This document shows, piece by piece, positions 33,629 to 44,772 of a stretch of 64,000 nucleotides of DNA. Made by a program: the position numbers and the translations under genes. Numbering within the stretch: the first letter of the stretch is position 1; every line of letters starts with the position of its first letter. Origin of the DNA: Globisporangium splendens (lineage: Eukaryota; Oomycota; Peronosporomycetes; Pythiales; Pythiaceae); the NCBI GenBank assembly GCA_006386115.1, contig VFIW01000040.1:248001-312000 (forward strand). The letters run 5' to 3'. The notes under the pieces were generated by a model, which saw only the letters and a list, made by a program, of their open reading frames with translations, ran no database searches and was not told the origin of the DNA.

Positions 33629-35300
33629 CTACACTGTTGATTTCCATTTTTGGGCTCCAAGCGACTCATCCATGAGCTGATTCTCCGCGACTTGCTGCAG
33701 CATTTCCATGTTGCGATGGCAAATTTCTTCCACAGCCACGATCACAGCCCGATCGGTGGACTGGTCTTTGAAGTAGTTGGGGCTACCACACGCAGGGGAC
33801 GCACGGGCGTAGGTTTGAGAGATACATGCCGCCATATCCTTACTCGGCGACGCATCTCGGATCATGTGCCAACCACGCTCAGCCAAACTGGCCGTGACTG
33901 CGCCGTCCATTTCGACCACTGCTTCCCATACAAACACGACTCGGTGCTTTTCGATGAAGCGCTTCAAGACCAAGTGTGTGCTGACGTGAACAGCAGCCGA
34001 TAGGTTCTCGACGCGCAACGTGTCCACCACTGTTATATACAACGTGTTCCCCATGGCTTTGCAGACCTGCGTCAGCAAGTAGAAGATTTCGCTAGTTCAG
34101 AGTCCTCAATAAAATCTCCACATGGAGCTGAAACAAAAATGTGCCGCACCTTCATTTCGCCGTCCGTGGGGGTGAAAATCCCTCGTTTGGCAGCGCGCCA
34201 CATGATTCTTGTGAGTGCGTCGACCGAAAACGGCGAGGCTCGAGCATGGACGTGCTCGAGAATGGCAGCATCGCTGCCACCCTTGACAATTCGATCCTCC
34301 GCTTGGATCTCAATGTTGGAGTTCGCTAACCCACACGCTTTCCAGATCCCATCAATTTGTTGATACTGGGCATCCAGATTCCGGCCAAGACTGTCGAAAA
34401 TGGATGCGTTGGTCTGACCTGGGGTAGACTTTGATTGCTTGCTGGTTGACTCCTGCATCGACAGGAAAATGGAAAAAAGACACAGAGGATTGCCGATGAG
34501 TACATGACCTCAAATATAACATGTAATGCAACACTCAATACTCGCGCAAAGCATACCGGAATAGGCTGGTTTTCGTGTAGCGCTGTCTCGAAAATTCTGG
34601 TGATGTGGCGTTGTCTGCGTGCTGCATCGCGAGGCTTGACGTTTTCAATCTCCGCTTCCACAGGCTCCTGCTGCTCGTAGACCGCGTCTGGACTTGTCGT
34701 CGTGCGTTTTTCGCCTTTCGGATGCATTTTTGGCGTCTTTTTCTGCCGCTTCGACTCGACTCGATTCTGGTAAAGCTCTGCGTGGATAGAGAAGTCGGTT
34801 GAGATCGTTTCGATGTCGTCAGATGCGTTCTCATCGGTTTGCTTTTGAAGACGTAGCAACGATTTTTCCAGCTCGATCAATTCGGCTTTCAGGTCCTGGA
34901 TCTTGTCTTTGGCTCTCTTCCTCTTGAGAGTCTCCTTGTGGGTCTCTATATGGTAAGATTTACGCTCTGCATCCTTTGTTGGGTTAGTCAAGTGATTGCG
35001 ACTCGTCTTTCGCAGCAGTCTTTCGAGCTCATTTAGCCTCGTCGGCCGTTCCTCCCTCACTGGCTTGAAAGCTGCACTCAGCCATACTCGCTCTCGAGAC
35101 GCTCTGTCACTACTACCCACTGGTGAGTCGCGGCACTTTCGGCCGGAGTAATCGACGCGAGGGCTTGGACAGTCTCTCCCAACGTCCACCCACTTGAGCA
35201 AATTGTCAAACTCGAGAAAGAAATCCGCGTTGTCCATTGGAGAGTCGCCACATCCCAAAGGCGTCCACTTTGTTCGTTTGAGTCGACTTGGGAGCTCCAT
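33629..35300 (-). CDS. bZIP-like / START-like protein, array gene 12 (group B)
   Basis: Exons: complement(33629..34066, 34150..34452, 34557..35300), 494 aa; introns 83 and 104 nt, phase 0. The N-terminus has NADFFLEFDNLLKWVD (24-39), the group B acidic-hydrophobic motif. The basic region and coil (LKRKRAKDKIQDLKAELIEL) are at 125-144; basic residues are fewer and the preceding segment (about 80-120) is unusually rich in Arg/Lys. Helix 2 is shorter than usual. Exon 2 has LDAQYQQIDGIWKACGLAN, and exon 3 starts VCKAMGNTLYITVVDTL and has VVFVWEAVVEM. An internal ATG at 35237 (MDNADFF) is a possible alternative start. This is the most divergent group B member in the DNA-binding half. Confidence 0.82.
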
Positions 35301-36479
35301 AATCCACTGTAGACAATCAGTGTGCGTGGAGCTAATAATTGGCTGCTGGGCTCGTCTCGCGATCCGCTGGCTTCTTGGAAATTTTGCAAATGGGCTTGCG
35401 AGGAGTGAGTACCCATGCCGAAAGTTCGAATCCTGCTTGTCCTCTAGTCCTGATCATGTTGAGACAGAATTGATGATTATGCCACCCTCGTCGTGGCGTC
35501 GGAGCGCATACTTTTTGATGAAGGCAGCGTACCTGGGAGATGGTACCCGTTGGTAATACGCTGTATTGGAGCCCAACGTGTTAAAATAAGGGTTGCTGCC
35601 TTCTGCACCGTGACTGGAAAGAGTGCAGTCACAGACAGTTGACTGTCCATTTCATTGACGATGTTGTCCGCACGTCGTTTTTGCTTGTGCTGATGAGACA
35701 GGCAACCGCTGTGTTGGCACAGAGGCTGCCTTTCACCGGACAACCATGGCGTCATTCTTTAGCACTAATTGCATGCACTGTATGCGCGCCAGATTAGTCC
35801 CAGATCGCAGCGAAAACATCCAACTGTGGCGGATGGCTGATTGCCTGAGGTGACGATGGATGGATAGATGGCTCCGTTTGGAGTCGAGTCTTGAGCACCA
35901 TATGTCACTGGCTATAATCAGGGATAACTGCAACGAAGCACAAGCTGCCGAAGACCACTGATCCCAATCTTTTTTGCATCCATTTTCGTCGGCCACGAAA
36001 GACGGGGCTTTTGGCGTCATCGAGTAGGTTAAAAAGATGGTCGGTGTCGTGTCAGCAGCAACGAGAAAAAAGATTGAGCCTTTGGCGTCATCACGTCGAA
36101 ACTTCAATTGTGCCCATCGCAGTCGGCAAGCTGAAGCCAAAGCAGTCACAACGAATTTCCTCGATGACGATGCGAGTGGGTTCCAGATCCCCTTGCATCG
36201 AGCCAATCGTTGAGTCCAACAGATGAATATCTGATTTGTATAAATGGCAAAGGTTCTCAGTGACACAACATGCAGTTTAAGAATCCCGAAATAACACAAT
36301 ATGATCATATTGAAGAGGGTATAAAAGGATTGTGCGTTCGCCTATTGGAGGTTCAAGCCCACCAGTGTTGATACATGAATCGTACGCCCAATCCATGTTG
36401 TTTATTATCATCCCCTCGATTTGCTTCCTCTCTGTGCGTTTGCATTCGTCAGGAACGACGGCGGATTCTTCCATTGTCT
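35301..36479. other. Spacer
   Basis: About 1.2 kb. One minus-strand open frame of 191 codons (35733-36308) shows no recognisable domain and is probably not a gene. Near 36.32 kb there is a TATAAAAGG followed by a short unusual segment, too little to call a mobile element. Confidence 0.35.
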
Positions 36480-38274
36480 CTAAATTGTGCATTTTTCAAA
36501 CTGTGTGACAAGACGGTTCATGTTGACGCGATGCATGAGTTTCGTGTGTTCATGGTACGATGCGATCAGAACATTCGCCAACGTGCCGGTCGCGAGGTCT
36601 TGCTCTGAGTAGGCTCCTCGCAGCTCCGGCGTAATCCGAACACATGTTTGCTCAATCGAGGTTGGTCCCGAGCGCGCAGAAGAGGGGTCAAGCGATCTGC
36701 GCTTCACCTTCCAGCCTCGTTCCCGGAACCGCATCGACGTTGACCCGGTGACTTCGAGCACTGCATCCCACACAACGACAATCCGATGTGCTTCCTTGTA
36801 TCGCTTGAGGGACGTCCGAACAATCAGCGTAGCCTCGGAATGGGGGAGGCGGATGGTGTCCACGATTTTTCTCACATTGCCATCATTTCTCATTTCTCGA
36901 ACCTGCACAATGTCCAAGTGAATCCATACAAAAGTAAGGTTCAGAGTTGCATTTGCAAGTTCCGCATGATCAATCGTAAAATTGAGCACATATAAGCACG
37001 CATTTACCTCATAGATCTTGTGGTGTCTGTGTAGCTCTTCTCGTGTCACAAATTCCGAGATCGCACGATCGGTCACAAATATGTCTGCTGGAATTACCTT
37101 GGAAATCACATTTTCAAGGAAGAAAATGCCATTCGTACCCCGTCGCGGTTGCATTTCTCGCAGCAATTCGCCATCAAAATTCGCGAGGCCCGCAGCCGCT
37201 AGAATCGAATCGCTTTTCGCATACTGGGCATCGAAATCACGGCCAAGCGACGCAAAAATGGCAGTGTCGTCGTCAAACGGATCGGTCCGGCGAGGACGTT
37301 TGCTAACGATGTCATAACCTCCAAGTGGTGGACTCATCGCCTAGTGTGTTTGAAACGTAATGGTTAGCAAAAATAAAGAGTCACATAGAACACACAAAAT
37401 ATAAACGTACCGACACCATTTGATGGTTGCGGTAGAGCGCTTCAAGATGGTCGACGACCTGGAGCTGTGCCTCGTATTGTGCTCGCAGGTGCATGTTCTT
37501 GATCATCGCCCCACGCGCTTGTTCTCGTTCTGAGAGCGCGATACTTTCCCACACACCAGGAGGTTTCAGTGCTGCTATCGGGAATTTCGATCTGTCGATT
37601 GCGGGAAGCAGTGTTGGTTGACCCGGGAGCGCGTTTCTCGAGACCGATAAAGCGAAAGCGTCTCCTTGCCGCCGCAGCCACTCCAATTTATCGGCGAGTT
37701 CTTTCACTGTAACTCGCAGCGCATCCACTTCATGCTTTCGCCGTTTTCGGTTCCGTCGCGACCTTTTCACCACTACTTTCTGCGCTTGGCTTTGCTGTGA
37801 AGATGACCCTTTTGAGGTCTGTACTTCAACGGTGGCAAGACTTTCAGCGGCAATAGTTCCATTCGCGCTTGCACTTTGCGCCAGCGTCGCTGTATTCACG
37901 CGACTCTTCTCGTCCTCACTCGACGATTCGCCCTCCTCTTCCTGAAGCACCGACAGAAGCACGTCGTGTTCCTCTGGACTGAGCACCACGAGCGCTTCCG
38001 CATCGTGCGTAAACAACGGATCGTCGACCGAATTGCAACTCTGTTTGCCACCTTCCTCTGCTGTTACTGGCATAAATGTTTCATCCATGGCCATATTGGT
38101 CTTCAATTCATCGCCAGCAATCATCAAGTCAGCGCTGGGAAGCTCGTGGAGCAGCTCCTGCAGCGCCGCCGCGGCTTCGGCGTCTTCTTCAGCGCCAGCA
38201 GCACACGAGACCGCAGCGCCGCCACTCTCAACGCAGTGCTGCTGCTGCTGCGCGAGGGCCTTCTGGTCGTTCAT
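36480..38274 (-). CDS. bZIP-like / START-like protein, array gene 13 (group C)
   Basis: Exons: complement(36480..36902, 37008..37340, 37411..38274), 539 aa. Intron 1 is 70 nt. Intron 2 (105 nt, donor GTAAAT, acceptor GTGCAG) is in frame and stop-free, so unspliced RNA would encode 35 extra residues. Group C signature motif LSPEEHDVLLSVL is at 98-110. The basic region NRKRRKHEVDALRVTVKEL (175-193) and the coil follow, then helix VWESIALSEREQARG to NHQMVS. Exon 2 has AIFASLGRDFDAQYAKSDSI and exon 3 VDTIRLPHSEATL, VVVWDAVLEVTGS, FRERGWKVKR and IEQTCVRITPELRG. ATG at 38274 (MNDQKAL) is preferred over one 36 codons upstream. Confidence 0.88.
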
Positions 38275-38945
38275 CCGCGCCGCCGTGTCGACGGAGTGGC
38301 GATGGCGACAATGACTGGGGCAAGGGAGTAATCGTGTCTTTAATTTCATCATGCTGTTGGCACGAGTGAGAGCGCCATGCATTATTGAGTTAGAGAGCGA
38401 AGTAATCTATTATGGAAGATGCACCTGGAAAAACAGCAGGGACAGAGAAAGGACACGACCAGAAAAAAGAGCAGAAATGAAACCTTTGTGATAAATACCT
38501 GTAATAAACCATAAGAATGGCTAAATAGTAGATTTGTAATTATGAACAATTAATATAAGCCTGGACTCATAATGTTTAAATTGATGCAACTGTCAAATGT
38601 GTGCTAAATGACATTAGTCGAAGGATAATGCGGCTGGAGAGTTTTGATGCATGCTGCAGCAGACGGTGGAAAGCAATCAATCTGCCCATCCTCTTGCAGC
38701 TTCAGTGTGTGCTGCCGACTTCAACGGAGCGCTCAACTTTTGAAAAGCATGTGGAGTCTCACATTCTGGCTGCACTGGGGAGGGATAAGAGGTTCTTATT
38801 ACTCGGGTGTCCTGTTAATCAAATTCGTGCCAGTCGTGGACGACGAGCTGTTTAGGAATTGGGATTTCACCGCAACTGTATTCCGCACATGGTGTTCGTC
38901 TCGGCGACCAAAAGAGGGAAAATGCCTCTTGCTGTCATGTCCCTA
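38275..38945. other. Spacer
   Basis: About 670 nt between two minus-strand array genes; AT-rich at 38.48-38.62 kb. No gene recognised. Confidence 0.4.
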
Positions 38946-40588
38946 CTAAAAGACGCCTGTGCACGGTGGCAGCAGGATCTGCGAGGTCGCGTCCGAAGCG
39001 TGGCACGATGAAGTGATCCCGAGCATCTCGTCCATGAGAATATTTTCCACGATTTGCAACAGCATCAGCATACTACGCCGGTGGAACTTGATGGCCTCGA
39101 TCACGAAGGCGCCATCCGCGAGCTCTTGATTTACACCAGTCGTCCGCGCACACGTTTGCAAAGTGCACGGTGCTCGAGCTAGAGTGTCTGGGGCGTGCTT
39201 GCCGCCACCAGAGATTGGCTGGATCGAAACCCAACCGGTTTCAGTTAACTGAGCGGTGTCGCCAAGATTACTGGAAATATCGAGCACGGAATCCCACACA
39301 ATCACCACGCGATCGCTCTCGACAAATCGCTTCATCACTATTTGTACTCGGAAATCGCAGTCTCGCTGCCGCACTTGGAAGGAATCTACCACGGATATAT
39401 GAAGGGTGTTCCCGAGCGACTTGTGGACCTACATAAAAGCAAAGTGTCGAGATGAGTGTGATGCTTTTCTGCGTTAATATTTCCTGATCAGCATTTGAAG
39501 CGAACGAACCTTGAGTTCACCGTTCGTCTGTGTCACGACACCTCTCTTTATGCATTGCCAACTCACTCGAGCTGCTGCAGCAGGAGCAAATGGCAGGACG
39601 CGCGAATATACGTACTCCAAAAATGGACCGCTCTCACCACGTTCAATTTGATAGATCTCGACCCCCTCCTCGTGTCGGGTGCCTGCTAAGCCACATGACT
39701 CCCAGACAGAATCCAGACCTCGGTACTGAGCGTCCAATTCTCGACCTAGTCTGTCAAAATAGAAACCGCCTGTGACTTTATTGACTGGGCGAAGCAGGTC
39801 AAAGCAAGAGTCCATTGGCTGCATACACATCGCCAAGTTTCGTTAGTGGGTAAGTGCATCGCGGCGATGTGACAAAAGCTGAAGGTACGCACCCAAGCTG
39901 ACCAATGCTTGCGAATTTCTTCTTCCACGCTACTGACGACTTGGTTGGACTCGCTGACCAAGGCTTGAAGGCGCGTATTTTCCACCGTGACAAGTTTCAA
40001 ATTCTCTTGTTCTTGTAATGCAGCTCGCTTCATGGACAGGATCTGGTGGAGTGCAGATTTTTGCAGCGCTAGTCGAAGCTGAGTCTCCATCGCGTCGAGA
40101 TCGTGGACTGGTGCTTGGTGGTTGTTGCCGTCCTTGACACCGCATAATTGGCCTTCCAATAGCAACTTGTTCACGAGATCAGCCAGCTCCTTGACCTGGA
40201 TGCGAAGATGACGACGTTCTTCTTGCTGACGTTTTCGTGCTTGATTATGCTTTCGATCGTATTGTGCTGGAGCAATGATATCTTTCTTGACTCGCTTCGC
40301 CTTCTTCACATCTGATGGCGCTGTCGCCGACGTTGAAGCGCAGCGCTTCCCGCGAGGATGTTCTTCTGAGGAGTCACTCGGCACACCTTTGACATCTTGA
40401 GTTTCGTCTTGGGTAGCGCCACAACCACTCAGCTCGGCAGTCTCCGACGCATCATTATCATTTCTAATACATTGCAGCAAATGGTCAAGATCGAGGAGAA
40501 AAGCAATAGCATCATCTGATGGTCCGGCGCCAAAGTCTGGCGGAATCAGCGAAAGGAAGTCTCCCTCGTCCGTGCTGAACTCGTCCAT
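38946..40588 (-). CDS. bZIP-like / START-like protein, array gene 14 (group B)
   Basis: Exons: complement(38946..39428, 39510..39818, 39893..40588), 495 aa; introns 81 and 74 nt, phase 0. Start MDEFSTDEGDFLSLIP matches MNQCSSDEGDFMSLIP of the next gene, fixing the start at 40588 rather than 77 codons upstream. FLLDLDHLLQCI (30-41) is the acidic-hydrophobic motif. Basic region KHNQARKRQQEERRHLRIQV (113-132) leads into the coil, and helix 2 ends VEEEIRKHWSAW|. Exon 2 has LDAQYRGLDSVWESCGLAG; exon 3 has RVVIVWDSVLDISS, LQTCARTTGV and VENILMDEM. Exon 2, intron 1 and the end of exon 1 are almost identical to the gene at 41837-43665, while exon 1 as a whole is not. Confidence 0.87.
39510..39953 (-). 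repeat. Near-identical tract shared with 42431-42874
   Basis: 444 nt covering exon 2, intron 1 and the 3' end of exon 1 of array gene 14. By eye only two substitutions separate it from 42431-42874 in array gene 15, with no indels. Similarity falls sharply at both edges. It is best explained by recent gene conversion or unequal exchange. Confidence 0.85.
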
Positions 40589-41836
40589 ATGCCTTGCTTG
40601 AATCACGTGCGCTACGAAGCGAAAACGGCACTGACCATAAGTGGATGACCGACCGTCTTCGCTTTGAAGCCAAAGCGACTTTCGACAACGCGAACGTATC
40701 GATGACGTGCAAAAAATCCATTCAAGCCGCTCGTATGCCTCGTTGATACTATCGGCGCAATCCAGGCAGGTACAAGCAACATGAGACATTGTGCACTCTG
40801 CCCTCAGCTCCCATCCCAAACAGTGGTGTCCTTCCCAATTGAGGCATTAGTAATCCGCACTAAATGCATCCTATAGAGAGAGTGTGAAAGAGAATACAAA
40901 CAGTAATATCGACTGTTTCTGTCGCGAATGGTTAATCAGAGTATGAATTATGCGATGAAACCTATCGAGAGGGCCGTAAACAAATCATTGGCACAAATCT
41001 CAAAGACCCTGGTCACAACGCCTGCCGTGCCAAGCAATTGCACAGTAATCCCAATGATCACGTCCATGCGCTGCTGTTGCAGTAGGTATACCAGGAAGTT
41101 AGCTGAGCCTCCTACTTGCACCAGATGCGAAAGCTATGTCAGCAGCCGCTTTTAAACATGTCAGGATGAAGGTCCACATCACTTGGTGAAACACAACTGC
41201 AGTTGGACGGACAGGTGTTCGCCACCACCTTTTTACAATCGACTTGAGTTCAAACTTGGAGTTGACGGTCGACTTTTCATATGATGCAGCACTCTTCACA
41301 TTATCATCTCGATCTCTAAAACATCGAACCAGCTTGAGGGCATCGAACGAGTGCTAGCGCCACGTTCAATACTTAAGTACCATATGGATTAGGTATTGAA
41401 CATGGCGCTAGCACTTGCTTCCAGATGCATTTAATCAGCAGGTGATGACGATGTACTAAACTGTGTATGCAATCAAGGTGCCCATCCTGTGCAGTTTTGG
41501 TAATGATTGTGGACTAGAATGGAAACGTCGCTGTCTTCTGCGAAGGTGACTACGGAGACTTTGGCACTACACGTACGTGTGCCGAGGAATGCGCTCGCAA
41601 ATCGCCACCCTCTTACTTGCCGACCCTGTCTGCTTTGCCTTCGCTCCGTAGTTGTTTCGCATTTCCAAATTATTCAGATTCTACTATTGGTGTTCATTGG
41701 GTTGACAGGTTTCTGCATTCAATCCATCTGTGCGTTCGCGCATGAGAGAATCGGATAACTACTGTGAACTCCATATACGTATTTGATTGTTCATCTCGGC
41801 GACCTGAGAGAGCAGACGCCAGCTGTATGGTCCGAG
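40589..41836. other. Spacer with a hairpin
   Basis: About 1.25 kb between two minus-strand group B genes. Apart from the 66-nt hairpin at 41350-41415 (listed separately) nothing is recognised. Confidence 0.45.
41350..41415. repeat. Inverted repeat, 23-nt arms, 20-nt loop
   Basis: Left arm 41350-41372 (AGTGCTAGCGCC...TTCAATAC) and right arm 41393-41415 (GTATTGAA...GGCGCTAGCACT) are reverse complements with one mismatch. The pair would form a strong hairpin in DNA or RNA. It could be a mobile-element tip, a small-RNA precursor or a terminator-like structure; nothing decides between these. Confidence 0.8.
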
Positions 41837-43665
41837 TTAGAAGGCACCTATGCACGGTGGCAGCAGGATCTGCGAGGTCGCGTCCGAAGCGTGGCACGAT
41901 GAAGTGATCCCGAGCATCTCGTCCATGAGAATATTTTCCACGATTTGCAACAGCATCAGCATATTGCGTTGGTGGAACTTGATGGCCTCGATCACGAAGG
42001 CGCCATCCGCGAGCTCTTGATTTACACCAGTCGCCCGCGTGCAGATTTGCATAGCGCATGGTGCTCTAGATCGTGTGTGTGGGGTGTGCTTGCTGCCGAC
42101 AGGGATTCGCTGGATCGAAAGCCAGCCTTTGTGAGTTAACTGAGTGTTGTCGCTGGGGCTACTGGAAATATCGAGCACGGAATCCCACACAAACACCACT
42201 CGGTCGCTCTCGACAAATTGCTTGAGTACCACTTCCATGTGGAAATCGCAGTCTCGCTGTTGTACCTGAAAGGAATCCACCAGGGAGAGACAGAGTGTGT
42301 CTCCGAGCGACTTGTGGACCTACGGAAGCAGTAATAGAAACATTAAGACATACTTTGGTGAGTGCGATGCACTTTTCTCTATCAACCTGCTTGTATTGGT
42401 GACCAGCATCGGACAAAGAAACAAACAAACCTTGAGTTCACCGTTCGTCTGCGTCACGACACCTCTCTTTATGCATTGCCAACTCACTCGAGCTGCTGCA
42501 GCAGGAGCAAATGGCAGGACGCGCGAATATACGTACTCCAAAAATGGACCGCTCTCACCACGTTCAATTTGATAGATCTCGACCCCCTCCTCGTGTCGGG
42601 TGCCTGCTAAGCCACATGACTCCCAGACAGAATCCAGACCTCGGTACTGAGCGTCCAATTCTCGACCTAGTCTGTCAAAATAGAAACCGCCTGTGACTTT
42701 ATTGACTGGGCGAAGCAGGTCAAAGCAAGAGTCCATTGGCTGCATACACATCGCCAAGTTTCGTTAGTAGGTAAGTGCATCGCGGCGATGTGACAAAAGC
42801 TGAAGGTACGCACCCAAGCTGACCAATGCTTGCGAATTTCTTCTTCCACGCTACTGACGACTTGGTTGGACTCGTTGATCAAAATTCGAAGGCGCACGTT
42901 TTCCATCGTAGCTCTTTCCAAATTTTCTTGTTCCTGTGCGGCAGCTCGCCTCAAGCACAAGATCCGGTGAAGTGCAGATTTTCGCAACACGAGTCGAAGC
43001 TGTGTCCTTGTCGAGTCGAGGGTTGAGACTGCCTGGCAATGTTCACTGTTCTCAGTATCGTGTACACTTCCCAAGAGCAACTTGTTCAGAAGATCTGTCT
43101 GCTCCTTGACTTTGCTGCAAAGATAGAGGTGTTCTTCTTGGCGACGTTTTCGTGATTGATTATGGTTTCTCTTCTGTTGTGCAGGCGCACCCACGTCTTT
43201 CTTGGTCCGCTTCGCGCTTTTCGCAATCAATGGCACCACTGTTCGCGGCACCGCAGCTCCGCGGTTAATACAAAGGCGTTGCTTTGAAGGCATCATAGTA
43301 CTGAGATCTGGGTTATTTGGATGCGCCAATGCCTGGGAACTCTTCACGGATGCAGAGGGGTAAGAAGACAGCACGCTTTCGCTTTTCACGACGTCGTATT
43401 GATTGAGAGTTGAAGTGTTGACTGTTGCTCTCACCGTCACTGCACACGGTATCTCGATCTGGCTTACTTCGTGCTCAAACAACACACTTTCATCCTGGGC
43501 AGTGTCAAACTCGGACGTGGCACCACTGTCACTGTCACCGCCAATCTGCTGCAGCAAAAGGTCGAGATCAAGAAGGGAAGCGTAGTCTGCCTCGAGCGGA
43601 AGGGCGCCACATTCTTGCGGAATCAAGGACATGAAATCTCCCTCGTCACTGCTGCATTGGTTCAT
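41837..43665 (-). CDS. bZIP-like / START-like protein, array gene 15 (group B)
   Basis: Exons: complement(41837..42319, 42431..42739, 42814..43665), 547 aa; introns 111 and 74 nt, phase 0. It is the tandem sister of array gene 14, with exons 2 and 3 of identical length (309 and 483 nt). Start MNQCSSDEGDFMSLIP; SLLDLDLLLQQI is the acidic-hydrophobic motif. Exon 1 is 52 codons longer because of a Ser/Thr-rich insertion before the basic region (NHNQSRKRRQEEHLYL). Exon 3 has VVFVWDSVLDISS and VENILMDEM. The conversion tract 42431-42874 makes exon 2 encode the same protein as its sister. Confidence 0.87.
42431..42874 (-). repeat. Near-identical tract shared with 39510-39953
   Basis: Partner of the tract at 39510-39953, same length. 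It includes all of exon 2 and intron 1 of array gene 15. The direction of transfer cannot be told from two copies. Confidence 0.85.
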
Positions 43666-44772
43666 AATTTCTGCGTGAGGCGCAACGTGCGCAACGAAGC
43701 GAAACCACCACTGATTGAGATTATCGGGAATGATTATCTCCGTCCTCGGTGCAACGCAAATGAGATGATGCGCGGATTCTGTAATCCCATCCAGTCGCTG
43801 GTTTACGAGTCGGCGTAATACAAAAGGTGCAACTGTTGCGGAGCTGCATTCTGGTATGCTGTCTCCTTCTTTATTGCGATGCTAGCAGATCCACACAATA
43901 TGCAATTTGCATTCATTTATGAGGGAAGTACTCACGCCAACAACGTGTTTGGCTATCCATGCGAGGTATAAAGTATTCATTATGCGGTAGCTGCTGGCAT
44001 GAGGGCAGCAGGCAAACAGTTGCTCGCGAAATGATTACTCCCACTGACTCCCCTACCTACGCATTTTGGCATAATCAGATATGATGTGGTGACGAAGTTG
44101 AGAACACCACATCCAGGACGTTGCATGCTAATCTCACCCTCTCGGCAATCGAGACACTTTGAATTGGATGCCAACCTCGAGTAGAGTTTTAAGGTGGAAC
44201 TGTAACCATCGTAGTAAGTGCTCTTAGGTGCTGGCACTTCGAAGTACAAGGTTTGGCGAGTACGTCTTCAGTATTCTCTTTTCCCAGCTACGATCGTTAG
44301 TGCTTCAACTAGGATCATGGTCGGCGCTGAAGGCGTCTTGTCGACTCCGGCACCAATAAGTACGGCTACTCGGTGCTTTTTCATGTGGGAAATGCCTGGT
44401 TAAAAGAAGTCTGGGCATGGTACAAGCTTGGCGAAAGCTTATTGTGGTGGTCGCAACGGGGATGGCTTCATCTTTTATTTTCTCAGAAGACTCATGATCC
44501 TGATCTTCAGATCGAGGATTTTTATCGATCTGGCACAGGGGGGATAGTTTCGAGTGCAACTTGGTATGTTTGGCTTGTTCTTCTGGTCTAAAGTGACGCT
44601 GAGGATAAAGACACAGTATTTGCCACTTTGTTCCTACTACGCAAGTGACCAGCTTCAGATTTTGCCATCCAAGACAAAGTCGACATATGCAGCACTTTAG
44701 TAGCTTTGTTATTTTTGAGTTCAAGTTGTGACTTTCTAATAAATGCTCTTCACGTCCGTCTTTGCGTGGAGT
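43666..44772. other. Spacer
   Basis: About 1.1 kb between minus-strand group B genes. No gene, repeat or family remnant is recognised. The last 70 nt (from about 44.7 kb) resemble the 3' flank of the pseudogene at 47852, supporting the segmental duplication. Confidence 0.4.

Noticed and set aside
35733..36308. 191-codon minus-strand frame
   Set aside because: Cysteine/serine/arginine-rich translation without recognisable motifs; likely chance.
36290..36370. TATAAAAGG followed by an unusual segment, suggesting an LTR end
   Set aside because: No second terminal repeat, primer site or retroelement coding sequence was found.
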